Notes under the pieces: generated by a model
The model's database searches: none
The model's input: only the letters and a program-made list of their open reading frames with translations
What the model was told of the DNA's origin: nothing
Translations under genes and position numbers: made by a program
Virus record (IMG/VR): IMGVR_UViG_3300034072_002256
Span: 1-64,000 of that record
Direction: 5' to 3' (one strand)
Source: a virus
DNA: 64,000 bases
In this document: positions 32,101 through 40,254 of the stretch, one piece after another
Layout: every line of letters starts with the position of its first letter
Numbering within the stretch: the first letter of the stretch is position 1

Positions 32101-34975
32101 GCGCTCGATTAACGGCAGCATCCGCGAACTCTCTGCCGGCATTAAAAACTTGGCCGTCAACCTGGTCGCCAGTTACGGCCGTTTCAATGAGTCTAATTAC
32201 CCTGGGGAGCTGGGTAAAGACTACAACCTGCAGCTGGGGAGCGGCTTGGCTTCTGTGGTCGGCGGCGGTGTGATTGGCCTGGTCGCAGATAAGCTACTGG
32301 GCGGTCTTGTCGGTGGCCTTACCAATAAACTGCTCGGCGGGCTGTTTGGCTCAACCAAAAAAGAGCTGGTCGACAGTGGTCTCTCGTTTGGTGCTCAGGA
32401 ACTCGGTGACATCATCAGCACGGGCCTGATGAATGCCACGGTTTATGACGTGATCAAAACCACGAAAAAGAAACTGTTTGGCCTCAGTAAATCATCAAGC
32501 GAATCCACCGAATATCGCGCCATTGATAACGCGCTTCGAAGCGAGTTTGCCCGCATCTTTGCCCACATGGGCGAGTCTGTGACTGAAGCCGTCAGTCTCC
32601 TTGGTCTTGAGACCAACAAGACGTTGGAATCGTTTGTTATCAATCTGCCGGCGCTGTCGTTTAAAGATCTCAAAGGCGATGAAATCGAAAAAGAGCTGCA
32701 GGCGATGTTCAGCCAGCAGGGCGATTTGATGGTGCAGTACCTGGTGCCAGGCATCGCAGAGTTCCAGAAAATGGGTGAAGGCTTATATGACACCCTCATC
32801 CGGGTTGCCCAGGAACAAGCGGTGTTTAATGCGGCCATGAGCAATCTGGGCCTGCAGCTCAGCCGGTTCTCCGGCGTGACCAAAGCCGTGGAGCTTGAAG
32901 TTGCGCAGGCGCTGATTGAACTCATGGGCGGGATTGAGGAATTCCAGAGCGCGACCAGCACCTATTTCAGTGAGTTTTATAACGAGTCCGAGCAGCTGCA
33001 GGCCATCACCAAAAACCTGCAGGCACAGTTCACATCGCTCGGTGTGGCCATGCCGGCAAGCCGTGATGGCTTTAAAGACTTGATTGATGGTCTGGATCTG
33101 ACCACCGACGCCGGCCAGGCAATGTTCGCGGCCCTGATGAAGCTGGTGCCAATGATGGATGAATTCTATGACGCGGCAGAGCGCGCCGCCGAGGAAGAAA
33201 AACAGCGCCTGCAGGATAAAGCCGCATTGGAGAAATCCTTTGCAGATCAGCTCGCCAAAATGGGCATGTCTGATGTGCAAAAGTCATTGTTTGACCTCAA
33301 TGCCTGGTTTGAAGAGCAGAAAAAGGCCGCTGAAGAAGTCGGCGCCGATACGGTTTTTCTGGAACGCCTGTATGGCCGTAAACGCCAGGAGCTGTTTGAC
33401 CAGCAACTGGCGGCCATCAACAGCAAGGCAGAGCAGGAACTGTCAGCCCTTAAAACCAAGTTTGAAAGCCTGTTTAACAGCTTAAAACAGCTCGGTGAAA
33501 GTCTGACAGGATCCATGCTGGAAGTTCGCCGGCAGATGTCCGGCTGGGATGAATCTGGTTATCAGCAGAGCCAAATTGCCGCCCTCAAAGCCGGCCTTGG
33601 CCAAGGCTCGATTGAAGAGCAGATGTCCCAGGTATCGCGGCTGCAATCGGCTGTGATGGCGCGCTACAACGCCGAAATGGCCGCTAACAACCAGCTGCTG
33701 CAAAGCCAGCTGCAGGCGATTGACTCGTTAAAATCCAACTACCAGGCATTTGTCAGCCAAATGCAGGCCGCAAAATCCGCCCTGGCTGATTCGATGTTAT
33801 CCATTCGCCGGCAAATGCCTGGCTGGAATGAGGTCAGCTATCAACGCGGCAATATCAGCAGCCTTCGCGCCAATGTGGGCAAGGGCAGCACGACTGAGCA
33901 GCTGACGAACCTGCAGCAGTTGCAGCAAGCCATCATGGACCGCTACAACGCGGAACTGTCCCAGCAGCAAGCCCTGCAATCTGCAGCGGAATCGCGCTAC
34001 CAGACGGACATGGCTGCCTATGAGGCGGCACAAGCAGCGGCCCGGCAATTACTGGCTGCAGCGGATGCGCTGCTGTTAAGCGACTTGTCGCCGGCAAAAA
34101 TGGGCGAACAGTTTGGTGAAGCCCAGAGCCAGTTTAATGCGCTGCTCTCCAAAGCCAAGTCTGGTGATACCGATGCGATGTCCCAGCTCTCTCAGGTGGG
34201 AAATGACTACCTCAGTATTGCTCGCGATTACTACAGCAGCGGCAGCAGTGAGTATGCGTCCATCTTTAACCAGGTGCAGGCTGCCTATCGTAGTTTCGCC
34301 GGCACAGCCAACGGCACTGATAATTCAGTGCCGCGCCCGGTGCTGCAGTTCCAGGCGCAATCACTAGAGCTTCAGACCGGTACGCTCGCCGAACTCGAAG
34401 AGTTGCAAAAGCTGATGGACGAACTCGCCAAAAAGGCTGAGGAAGAACAAAAGGCAGAGCTGGAGAAAGCGGAAGCGCTACTGAAGGCTTACCAGGACAA
34501 AACGGTGGAACTGCAAAGCGGCGCGCTTGATGAACTCAAGGCACTGAAACTTGTGCAGGAAAAACTGGCTGAGCAGGCCCAGGCAGCCTATGCCGCAGAG
34601 CAGGCCAAGATCCTTGCAAAACAGGATGAGGAAATTGCCAACCTAAAAGCCTTATTTGACCAATCGGATGCGACCATCGGCAACAAGCTCGATGGCATCG
34701 CTGCAGCGATTTTAGACCTCGATTTGGCGCCAGTGATTGTGATCCCGCCAGTGGTCGTGACGCCACCGGCAGCGACATCAGATGCAACAGATGGCCTGCA
34801 AAACGCAGGCGCGCCGGTGGTGCGTGATGGCACCAATCCGATTGTGGACGCGCTCGATACGCTGAATCAATCCCAGCAACAGCAGACCGATACGCTTCGC
34901 CGGGAGCTGGCTGATATGCGCCGTGAACTGGCCCGCACACAGGAAATGGCGATGAGTGCGCGGAGGCTGGCATGA
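29120..34975 (+). CDS. Tail tape-measure protein
   Basis: 1951 residues, the longest gene here. Helical throughout, with hydrophobic segments near residue 115 (MLAMVGVGAAFYGALAAGSG), near 375 (LLIYILGTAAVVAMG) and near 440 (LLGPVGLGLTAISALAVAFG), as usual for tape measures. Two tandem 93-residue repeats lie at about 33481-34038. It sets tail length; at roughly 0.15 nm per residue the tail would be near 290 nm (rule of thumb). Two ATGs (29120, 29123) follow AAGGA; the second is better spaced. Confidence 0.95.
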   Translation: MMSDLTLAIKLTTTGGQVVVKDIASINAAAKSAAVSLDGIGEAGSEAGEGLEQTAKSGKAGAQSLKQTGEAAAAAKRGLLQTSEGADALSRQAKQADADLNSLRGQMLAMVGVGAAFYGALAAGSGLVDFAYLADDFNTLQQRIKTATKETHDYNQVSAEMYAIAQRNGAELQSTVELFQRLSSSRKDLKATNDQMLQFTDAVQKLGVIGGSSNDAMANGLMQLSQGLSGGILRAEEFNSILENIPELAVRIGAGMDDIGKSSKELGLGDLRKLVLAGELLSKDVLNSILVQLPQIRAEFEQMPVSLSRASQMMENSWSKAAAQLDLMLGLSTSMAGLFQQISKDLDAFSTGDLDSLSPTMQATIETAELLIYILGTAAVVAMGRYAASVIASVQAQLLANTQAIRTVSALGLVTTVTGTATVATNALAMAQRLLLGPVGLGLTAISALAVAFGVYKDRAAETAQKNAELTASFKTLTAAAQENTISQYKQQLQDVQQALAEAQKELQSSMNKAPTGQFGGFGDLAGHSAKVAELKAKQAELKSTIEALSTAQKAGKADADAMAEATANLGAHSASSADNMLKLYNAQMLSAQAVDAQGRALAGVDLELFKAQFVEAKELPKEAAAAIREFAQTAKNAATALDLSKALTSLRTENSLLKIKNAEGERAYQIAKVLSQYQGAPEKLLAALRQELQLQMSLNQLKEQQDYLKNIQQENDLLVVRIQKGEQEYQLQKAIRQLKADDPAFIAALEKEITRQKELNEQLELQKYFKDGGFDAALDSLTQMGRIGGEVGNVLIDSFGDLANVLEHMTEQQDDFTKAFKKLSEERAKASKLDDPAKKEAALKKVSATEQDLMRKQTQAQLGSYASIAGAASKMFSENSKGREALHRMEMVFTAAEIALAIQKAAANALAAITNQGNGDPYTAFARIAAMAALMAGLGVFSGSASGSAPSAAQRQETQSTGTVLGDSSAKSESIANALGRIEDLELDQYAELRSINGSIRELSAGIKNLAVNLVASYGRFNESNYPGELGKDYNLQLGSGLASVVGGGVIGLVADKLLGGLVGGLTNKLLGGLFGSTKKELVDSGLSFGAQELGDIISTGLMNATVYDVIKTTKKKLFGLSKSSSESTEYRAIDNALRSEFARIFAHMGESVTEAVSLLGLETNKTLESFVINLPALSFKDLKGDEIEKELQAMFSQQGDLMVQYLVPGIAEFQKMGEGLYDTLIRVAQEQAVFNAAMSNLGLQLSRFSGVTKAVELEVAQALIELMGGIEEFQSATSTYFSEFYNESEQLQAITKNLQAQFTSLGVAMPASRDGFKDLIDGLDLTTDAGQAMFAALMKLVPMMDEFYDAAERAAEEEKQRLQDKAALEKSFADQLAKMGMSDVQKSLFDLNAWFEEQKKAAEEVGADTVFLERLYGRKRQELFDQQLAAINSKAEQELSALKTKFESLFNSLKQLGESLTGSMLEVRRQMSGWDESGYQQSQIAALKAGLGQGSIEEQMSQVSRLQSAVMARYNAEMAANNQLLQSQLQAIDSLKSNYQAFVSQMQAAKSALADSMLSIRRQMPGWNEVSYQRGNISSLRANVGKGSTTEQLTNLQQLQQAIMDRYNAELSQQQALQSAAESRYQTDMAAYEAAQAAARQLLAAADALLLSDLSPAKMGEQFGEAQSQFNALLSKAKSGDTDAMSQLSQVGNDYLSIARDYYSSGSSEYASIFNQVQAAYRSFAGTANGTDNSVPRPVLQFQAQSLELQTGTLAELEELQKLMDELAKKAEEEQKAELEKAEALLKAYQDKTVELQSGALDELKALKLVQEKLAEQAQAAYAAEQAKILAKQDEEIANLKALFDQSDATIGNKLDGIAAAILDLDLAPVIVIPPVVVTPPAATSDATDGLQNAGAPVVRDGTNPIVDALDTLNQSQQQQTDTLRRELADMRRELARTQEMAMSARRLA
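33481..34038 (+). repeat. Tandem 93-codon repeat inside tape measure
   Basis: The segment with VRRQMSGWDE (from about 33521) recurs as IRRQMPGWNE 279 bp later, each followed by a similar stretch ending RYNAE. An in-frame duplication of this kind lengthens the tail by a fixed step. Confidence 0.75.
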
Positions 34976-36399
34976 GTTTCGCGCAGTGGATAAAGCTACC
35001 GGCCCTCGACCGTTGTTACCTGCTGGAAGTGTCTTATCGCCTTGCTGGCCAGTTGTATGTGCTGCGCCGTTCGACGCATCCGTATCGGACGCACCCTGGC
35101 GATACGCCGGCACTCACGCCATACCCGGACACTATTTTGCAGTTGCCGGAATTTGAACGTGACATGACCGAAGTCTTTGCCGGCTTTAGTCGCACCGGGT
35201 TTGGTGATCTGCAGCTTTTCCTCGATGACGATATCCAGATGCTGATTGACTCCGCCAACGTGGCCGGCATGAGTGTGACGCTGCGCTGTGGTGACATGAG
35301 CTGGCCATTATCAGACTTTGGGGTGGTGCTTTCAGGTGCTCGGGTGGAACAGCTCGATGCAGTCAGTAGTGATACAGCGCGCCTTAGCTTCAAAGACGCG
35401 GCAGCGCTTTTCGATACGCCGGTCCCAAGGGCCACCATCAGCACCGGGCCAAATGCCGGCAAGCCAGTGCCCCTGACATACGGCCGCTGCTTTAACGTGA
35501 GTCCTGAGCTGATTAACGAAGCGACGCGCACTTACCAGGTCCATGATGGCGCGGTACAGGCCATCACTTCGGTGCGGGAAAATGGCCTCGCCATTCCTTA
35601 CACCGCGAACCTCGCCGCCGGCACTTTTACTCTGACGAACAATGCCAAAGGTCGCATTACAGCAGACGTTGATGGCGCGGTGGTGAGCAGTACCTGGTTG
35701 CAGTCAGCCAAACAAATTATTGATGCCCTGATTAGCCGGATAGGCATTGCGCCTTCAACCGGCACACTGCCGGGTTATGCACTGGGCCTTTTTATCGGCC
35801 GGGACCAAACCCTGAAATCTGCACTGGATGATTTGGTGTCATCGGTGGGCGGTTCCTGGGCATTTAACCGGGCAGGCCAACTTGTTTTAACGACTTTTAA
35901 TGCCCCGTTAAACCCAACTGCGATGCTTACGGCAGACGATATCGCTGACGCAAGTCTGTTACCGCGCCGCCGCTTAGCACCTGCCAAAAGTGTGAAGCTT
36001 GGGTATCGGCGCAACTGGACACCGCAGGCTGATGGCCTTGCCGGCAGTGTGCGCGAAACGATGCCGGGACAAGCTGCGCTTTATGAGGCTCAGGAGAGCC
36101 TGGTCACTGCCATTAATCCTGATAACCCGGACTATCCGGATGCGGCGGTTATTAGTCACAGCACCCTGATTGCGAGCCAGGCGGATGCACAGACTGAAGC
36201 AAGCCGGCGGGCAGTTTTAGGTGCAGTTCCCCGGACGGTCTTTGAACTCAGTGCCTTTACCGCACCGCTTGCGATGGAGCTTGGCCAAGTCGTGCAGGTG
36301 ACATATCCGCAGTATTTCGAGGCAGGCGCGCCTGCAGTCATTACCCGCATTGTTGATGTGCTTTCTGACAATACCTGCAAGCTGGAGATTTACCGATGA
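34972..36399 (+). CDS. Tail tip/hub protein (B3-like)
   Basis: 475 residues starting MSFAQWIKLPALDRCYLLEV, overlapping the tape-measure stop by 4 bp. Conserved-looking parts are FARSG-like GFSRTGFGDLQLFLDDD, PVPLTYGRCFNV and a C-terminal ELGQVVQVTYPQYFEAGAPA, similar to tail proteins after the tape measure in transposable siphoviruses. A distal tail or hub role is inferred from position. Confidence 0.65.
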   Translation: MSFAQWIKLPALDRCYLLEVSYRLAGQLYVLRRSTHPYRTHPGDTPALTPYPDTILQLPEFERDMTEVFAGFSRTGFGDLQLFLDDDIQMLIDSANVAGMSVTLRCGDMSWPLSDFGVVLSGARVEQLDAVSSDTARLSFKDAAALFDTPVPRATISTGPNAGKPVPLTYGRCFNVSPELINEATRTYQVHDGAVQAITSVRENGLAIPYTANLAAGTFTLTNNAKGRITADVDGAVVSSTWLQSAKQIIDALISRIGIAPSTGTLPGYALGLFIGRDQTLKSALDDLVSSVGGSWAFNRAGQLVLTTFNAPLNPTAMLTADDIADASLLPRRRLAPAKSVKLGYRRNWTPQADGLAGSVRETMPGQAALYEAQESLVTAINPDNPDYPDAAVISHSTLIASQADAQTEASRRAVLGAVPRTVFELSAFTAPLAMELGQVVQVTYPQYFEAGAPAVITRIVDVLSDNTCKLEIYR

Positions 36400-37238
36400 A
36401 CCGCATCCGGATGCTGGTCAAAAACTTATGGGATATGGCCGCGCTGACGTTGGAGCAGGGCGGTGCTGTCGGGACTTTACCGCTCTCGAATAGCCAGCGT
36501 TATGGCAAATCATTAACTGCAGCAATCACCCCTGTTGCCGGCAATTCAGCGGTAGTTTTCACGTTACCGGAAATGTCTCTGGCCAGTGGCCTGGTGATTT
36601 ACCGGCACTGGCTAAGTAACGCCGGCAAGTGGCGCGTGGAGCTGTTTGATGGCCCGAACGCCACTGGCACGAAGGTCTATGACTCTGCACTTTTGGACGC
36701 TGTGGCGACTAAATCACTTGGTGAGCTGGACTGGCTGGTCGACCCGCTCATAGCAAGTCCCTTTGATGCCTGGCCGTTTAAATTCAGCCAGCATTGGTTC
36801 TCACCGCAGTTTTTTCGCTCTGGGCGTCTCTCGATTTCAGATGCGGATGGCCGGGACGGGTTACATGAGTTTGACCGGATTTACTTAGGTCAGGTGTTTG
36901 AGCCATCGGTCAATTTCAGCTGGGGTGCTGGCCATCAGTGGCAAAGCACAGAGCGTCAGTATGTGACGGCTGCCGGCAGTGTGTTTGCCAATGAGCGCAT
37001 CAAAACCCGCGAAATTAAATTCACGTTGGACCATTTATCAGAGTTGGAGCGGCCGCACTTGTCGGCAGCTATTCGCACGGTGGGGATCTCAAAGGATTGG
37101 TTTATCAGCCTGTATCCGGAAGCCGCCACGGTGAAAGAAATCGAGTACGCCATGAGCTGCAAGTTCACAGCGCTACCCGGCCTTACCAACACTCACTTTA
37201 ACAACTACGCCGCGCCATTCGCGGTACGGGAGGCATGA
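36396..37238 (+). CDS. Tail tip protein
   Basis: 280 residues, beta-rich, ATGA overlap with the previous gene. Contains WPFKFSQHWFSPQFFRSGRL and EFDRIYLGQVFEPSVNFSWG. A tail-tip component of B3/D3112-type phages is likely from order; no catalytic motif seen. Confidence 0.6.
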   Translation: MNRIRMLVKNLWDMAALTLEQGGAVGTLPLSNSQRYGKSLTAAITPVAGNSAVVFTLPEMSLASGLVIYRHWLSNAGKWRVELFDGPNATGTKVYDSALLDAVATKSLGELDWLVDPLIASPFDAWPFKFSQHWFSPQFFRSGRLSISDADGRDGLHEFDRIYLGQVFEPSVNFSWGAGHQWQSTERQYVTAAGSVFANERIKTREIKFTLDHLSELERPHLSAAIRTVGISKDWFISLYPEAATVKEIEYAMSCKFTALPGLTNTHFNNYAAPFAVREA

Positions 37239-38155
37239 TGACGGCTTTAGTAAAACCCGCCGTTGTTTTTGAACTAACAGACCGGGGCGGAGATTACTTC
37301 GCTAAGCTCCAGGCATTAGCTACCGGTGTGGATACCGCCTTTGAAGCATACAACCAGCAGCTGGCTGCAGCACAAACCGCTGAACAAATTAGCCAGGCGA
37401 CCGCGCAACTGTATCAACAAACGTCTGATTTGGTTGAAGAGGCCCAAGGTTATGTTACTCAGGTTTACAACGCTATTGGTACTGCAGGGAATTCCGCTCA
37501 ATATGCAGCTCAGCTGCTGACTGCCCGGCTTATTGCGGGGGTGCCTTTTAATGGTACGCAAAACATCGTTCTGACAGCTGACAATGTCGGCGCAATGTCG
37601 AAAACTGCCACTGCAGTCACTGATTGGAATAACGCCCTGACAAATGGGGCCTTTTATTCTTTGAGTGGTGCTGCCAACGTGCCCAAAGCTGCGGCAGGCT
37701 GGCAAGGATTTGTTTCAGTGCTAAACGCTGAAAACGTCCGCCAAATCGTCTGGTCAGCTGATGGTCCTGCTGTTGAGATATATAGCCGCTGCGGTGACGG
37801 CACCACACTGGTTTGGGGAGCTTGGGTTTCGCTACGTCATTCTGCGGACCAACTGGATAATACTGACTACATCACAGCCGCATCGTCAATTGCGCGAAAG
37901 GGTGTTGTAACCCGCGCAGCAATTGTTCCTGCTACTGCCTCGGTGACAATCACCATTCCTTCCGGCTACCAGAATAAAGATCGCATCGAATTAGACGTCA
38001 TGGTCCCTGCAGGCCGTCAGATAACTCTGTCGTGTGCACTCAGTATGGATGTTGCAAACGGCACCAATGGCACCAGTCATACCCTGACGGGGCCTGTATC
38101 AGCAACTATTTCCCTCATCAATCGCAGCACATTATGGCAGCTGTTTATTGCCTGA
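37235..38155 (+). CDS. Tail fibre protein
   Basis: 306 residues. A coiled N-terminal region rich in Ala/Gln (AYNQQLAAAQTAEQISQATA) is followed by the fibre motif FNGTQNIVLTADNVGAMSK and a beta-rich C-terminal part with TLVWGAWVSL and a terminal STLWQLFIA. Such fibres bind host receptors. Confidence 0.7.
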   Translation: MMTALVKPAVVFELTDRGGDYFAKLQALATGVDTAFEAYNQQLAAAQTAEQISQATAQLYQQTSDLVEEAQGYVTQVYNAIGTAGNSAQYAAQLLTARLIAGVPFNGTQNIVLTADNVGAMSKTATAVTDWNNALTNGAFYSLSGAANVPKAAAGWQGFVSVLNAENVRQIVWSADGPAVEIYSRCGDGTTLVWGAWVSLRHSADQLDNTDYITAASSIARKGVVTRAAIVPATASVTITIPSGYQNKDRIELDVMVPAGRQITLSCALSMDVANGTNGTSHTLTGPVSATISLINRSTLWQLFIA

Positions 38156-38172
38156 TGGCATAGGAGAACGCA

Positions 38173-38577
38173 ATGGAACTTTCAATGTTGCTGGGTGGTG
38201 GAATTAAGAGTAACCAAACAGGTTTCGTCTCAATTTCAAACCCACTATACGGCACCGTAAACGGCGAGGACGGCATCTATATCGATGTAACAATTTCTGC
38301 TGTGGATGTGACCAAATCAATCGCCAATTTTGATGGCAATGTGTTTCTGCGAACGTTAGGAACAAGTAACAGCTCCCTGGGTTTTGGAGTGGATTACATT
38401 CGTGCTCAGACAATTGACAGCAATAATGGCGTCTATCAAGCGCTGCAAAGAGTGCGTGCACGACTTATCAACTCCACCACATTGCGCCTATCAACCATCA
38501 CAAATTTAGCGGCAAGCGAATATACGTTAGGCGACTGCAAATTCATTGGCCGCTGGCAAGTCGTGGAGACCAAATAA
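38173..38577 (+). CDS. Hypothetical tail-region protein
   Basis: 134 residues starting MELSMLLGGGIKSNQTGFVS; beta-rich, AGGAG eight bases upstream. It follows the fibre gene by 17 bp and is probably a tail-tip or fibre-associated protein. No family recognised. Confidence 0.55.
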   Translation: MELSMLLGGGIKSNQTGFVSISNPLYGTVNGEDGIYIDVTISAVDVTKSIANFDGNVFLRTLGTSNSSLGFGVDYIRAQTIDSNNGVYQALQRVRARLINSTTLRLSTITNLAASEYTLGDCKFIGRWQVVETK

Positions 38578-38578
38578 C

Positions 38579-39094
38579 ATGTTCAGATACGCCATTTTAG
38601 ACGCTAGTGGTTCGGTGATTAGTATCGCTGACTTATCAGGCCCGGTAGACCTTCCAGACTACATCATGCTGAGCGCTGATTCGGATGTGCAGACTGGGGA
38701 CTACTACAACAGGGGCACGGCAGAGTTTAGCCGGCCAGTTCCAATGTTGCCGACGCCGGCACCAAAAATCAGCGAAACCAATCTTGGCCGCAAAATTACC
38801 GCTAATGCATTTCGTGCTCGGTTTGACTGGGATGAGTCTGTGGACTTTGAAAACGCTTTGGCATCAAGTGCAGAGCTTCGGGTTCTGGATAAGCGCCTGC
38901 AGGCCGTTGTTGCCACACATGTTGATTTGGACGACCCGACCTACTCAGCAGTCGCGATGCCGGCATTGGTGACGGCGGGGATCCTAACCTCCGCCAGATC
39001 AGCAGCAATCCTTGCGGCACCCGTGCAGTGGAAAGAATTACCGCCTTCAATCCAGCAGCAGTTCATTGCTGCCGGCTATCAAATCGACGTTTAA
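38579..39094 (+). CDS. Tail fibre-associated protein
   Basis: 171 residues starting MFRYAILDASGSVISIADLS, one base after the upstream stop. The end (WKELPPSIQQQFIAAGYQIDV) and FRARFDWDESVDFENALASS resemble small proteins next to fibre genes that may act in fibre assembly. Function unproven. Confidence 0.55.
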   Translation: MFRYAILDASGSVISIADLSGPVDLPDYIMLSADSDVQTGDYYNRGTAEFSRPVPMLPTPAPKISETNLGRKITANAFRARFDWDESVDFENALASSAELRVLDKRLQAVVATHVDLDDPTYSAVAMPALVTAGILTSARSAAILAAPVQWKELPPSIQQQFIAAGYQIDV

Positions 39095-39105
39095 ACAGGG
39101 TTTAA

Positions 39106-39567
39106 ATGATGGATGAATTACAAAAAGTACAGTTAATTTTTGCGCGGGGTCACTCTGTTGGCAGTTATGCGATCCGCGTACGCTACCAGTCGCGCTGGTC
39201 CCACGTAGCCATCATTATTGGCGATGTGGTGCACGAGGCCATCTATCCGGATGGCGTGGTGAAAACACCGCTGCAGGAATTTAAAGACCGTTATGGTGCT
39301 GGCAACTGGGAGATTGCAACCGCATACGCCGCGCCTGGCTGGCAAACTCGGGCCAATAGCTTGCTTGGCCTTGAGTACGATTTCTGGGGCGCCGTTGGCA
39401 TTGGGTTTGGCACTCGCAAACTGGATAACCCGTTTGCGCTTTGGTGTAGCCACCATACGGCCATCATCCTTGGCACTTTACGCCAGGAACGTCTGAACCG
39501 TCTGGCGCCGGAGCATTTGTGGATTGTTACACAGCCGGCAAATGATGCCGCAGGAGTTGCAGCATGA
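39106..39567 (+). CDS. Possible permuted papain-fold (YebB/YiiX-like) hydrolase in tail module
   Basis: 153 residues. SRWSHVAIIIGDVVHEAIYP followed later by NPFALWCSHHTAIIL puts a histidine before a cysteine, the order of circularly permuted NlpC/P60-like peptidases. In a tail module such a protein could cut peptidoglycan or act during infection. Identification is by motif only. Confidence 0.5.
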   Translation: MMDELQKVQLIFARGHSVGSYAIRVRYQSRWSHVAIIIGDVVHEAIYPDGVVKTPLQEFKDRYGAGNWEIATAYAAPGWQTRANSLLGLEYDFWGAVGIGFGTRKLDNPFALWCSHHTAIILGTLRQERLNRLAPEHLWIVTQPANDAAGVAA

Positions 39568-40253
39568 GCTTACATTCAGTATTGGAGGCCATGCGTGGCC
39601 AGCCATATCCAGTGATCCTCGAAACGTTACGCCAGCAATCAGCACCTGCCATTGGCAAAATCCAAGGCAGCCAGCTGAAACTCCTGCAGTCGTTTATCGG
39701 TGCCACCGGGTTACGTAATCGGTTGGCGAATGCGACTCCGGAACAAGCAGCCGCTGCGGCATCAGTCACAGAAGCCATTCAACCAGCTTATCTGGCGCGG
39801 GAAGACTCATACAGCATCAATCTGGCCGACCCACAGGTTGCGCAGCTACTGATCGATGCCGTAAGTGCTGGCGTTTTGACTGCAGACGAAAAAGCTTACC
39901 TGATCCAACTAGCGACCTATTCAAAGCCACTCTGGCCAAACGTGACACTGCGTGACGTTGTGGCTTATTTCGAACCGAGCCTGGTTGATGTGGGGGATTG
40001 GGTCGAAGTGGAACCGGGCGAGTCTCAGCGGTTACGTTTGAAGTTGGCCGCAGTCACGCCAGAATCCACATATATAGTGGTGCAGATGCAGGAAAACGAC
40101 GGCGAGTGGTCGGAATGGTTCCATGCGACAGCACACCATGGCATCCAGCAGCTGCGCTCATACACCTTTGCGGTGCCTCATAACGGTTTACCGCGCCGGA
40201 TGCGCTGGCGTGGTGGCGAATACCGCATTGACGGCACTGTGACGGCGGTCTGA
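39564..40253 (+). CDS. Hypothetical tail-region protein
   Basis: 229 residues, ATGA overlap upstream. Helical N-terminal part (TLRQQSAPAIGKIQGSQLKL) with VLTADEKAYLIQLATYSKPL, then a beta-rich C-terminal part with WSEWFHATAHHGI. Position suggests a tail-tip accessory role. Confidence 0.5.
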   Translation: MSLHSVLEAMRGQPYPVILETLRQQSAPAIGKIQGSQLKLLQSFIGATGLRNRLANATPEQAAAAASVTEAIQPAYLAREDSYSINLADPQVAQLLIDAVSAGVLTADEKAYLIQLATYSKPLWPNVTLRDVVAYFEPSLVDVGDWVEVEPGESQRLRLKLAAVTPESTYIVVQMQENDGEWSEWFHATAHHGIQQLRSYTFAVPHNGLPRRMRWRGGEYRIDGTVTAV

Positions 40254-40254
40254 T

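Noticed and set aside
32443-33280. Long minus-strand ORFs inside the tape measure
   Set aside because: Mirror frames of a long biased gene; composition and overlap argue against coding.
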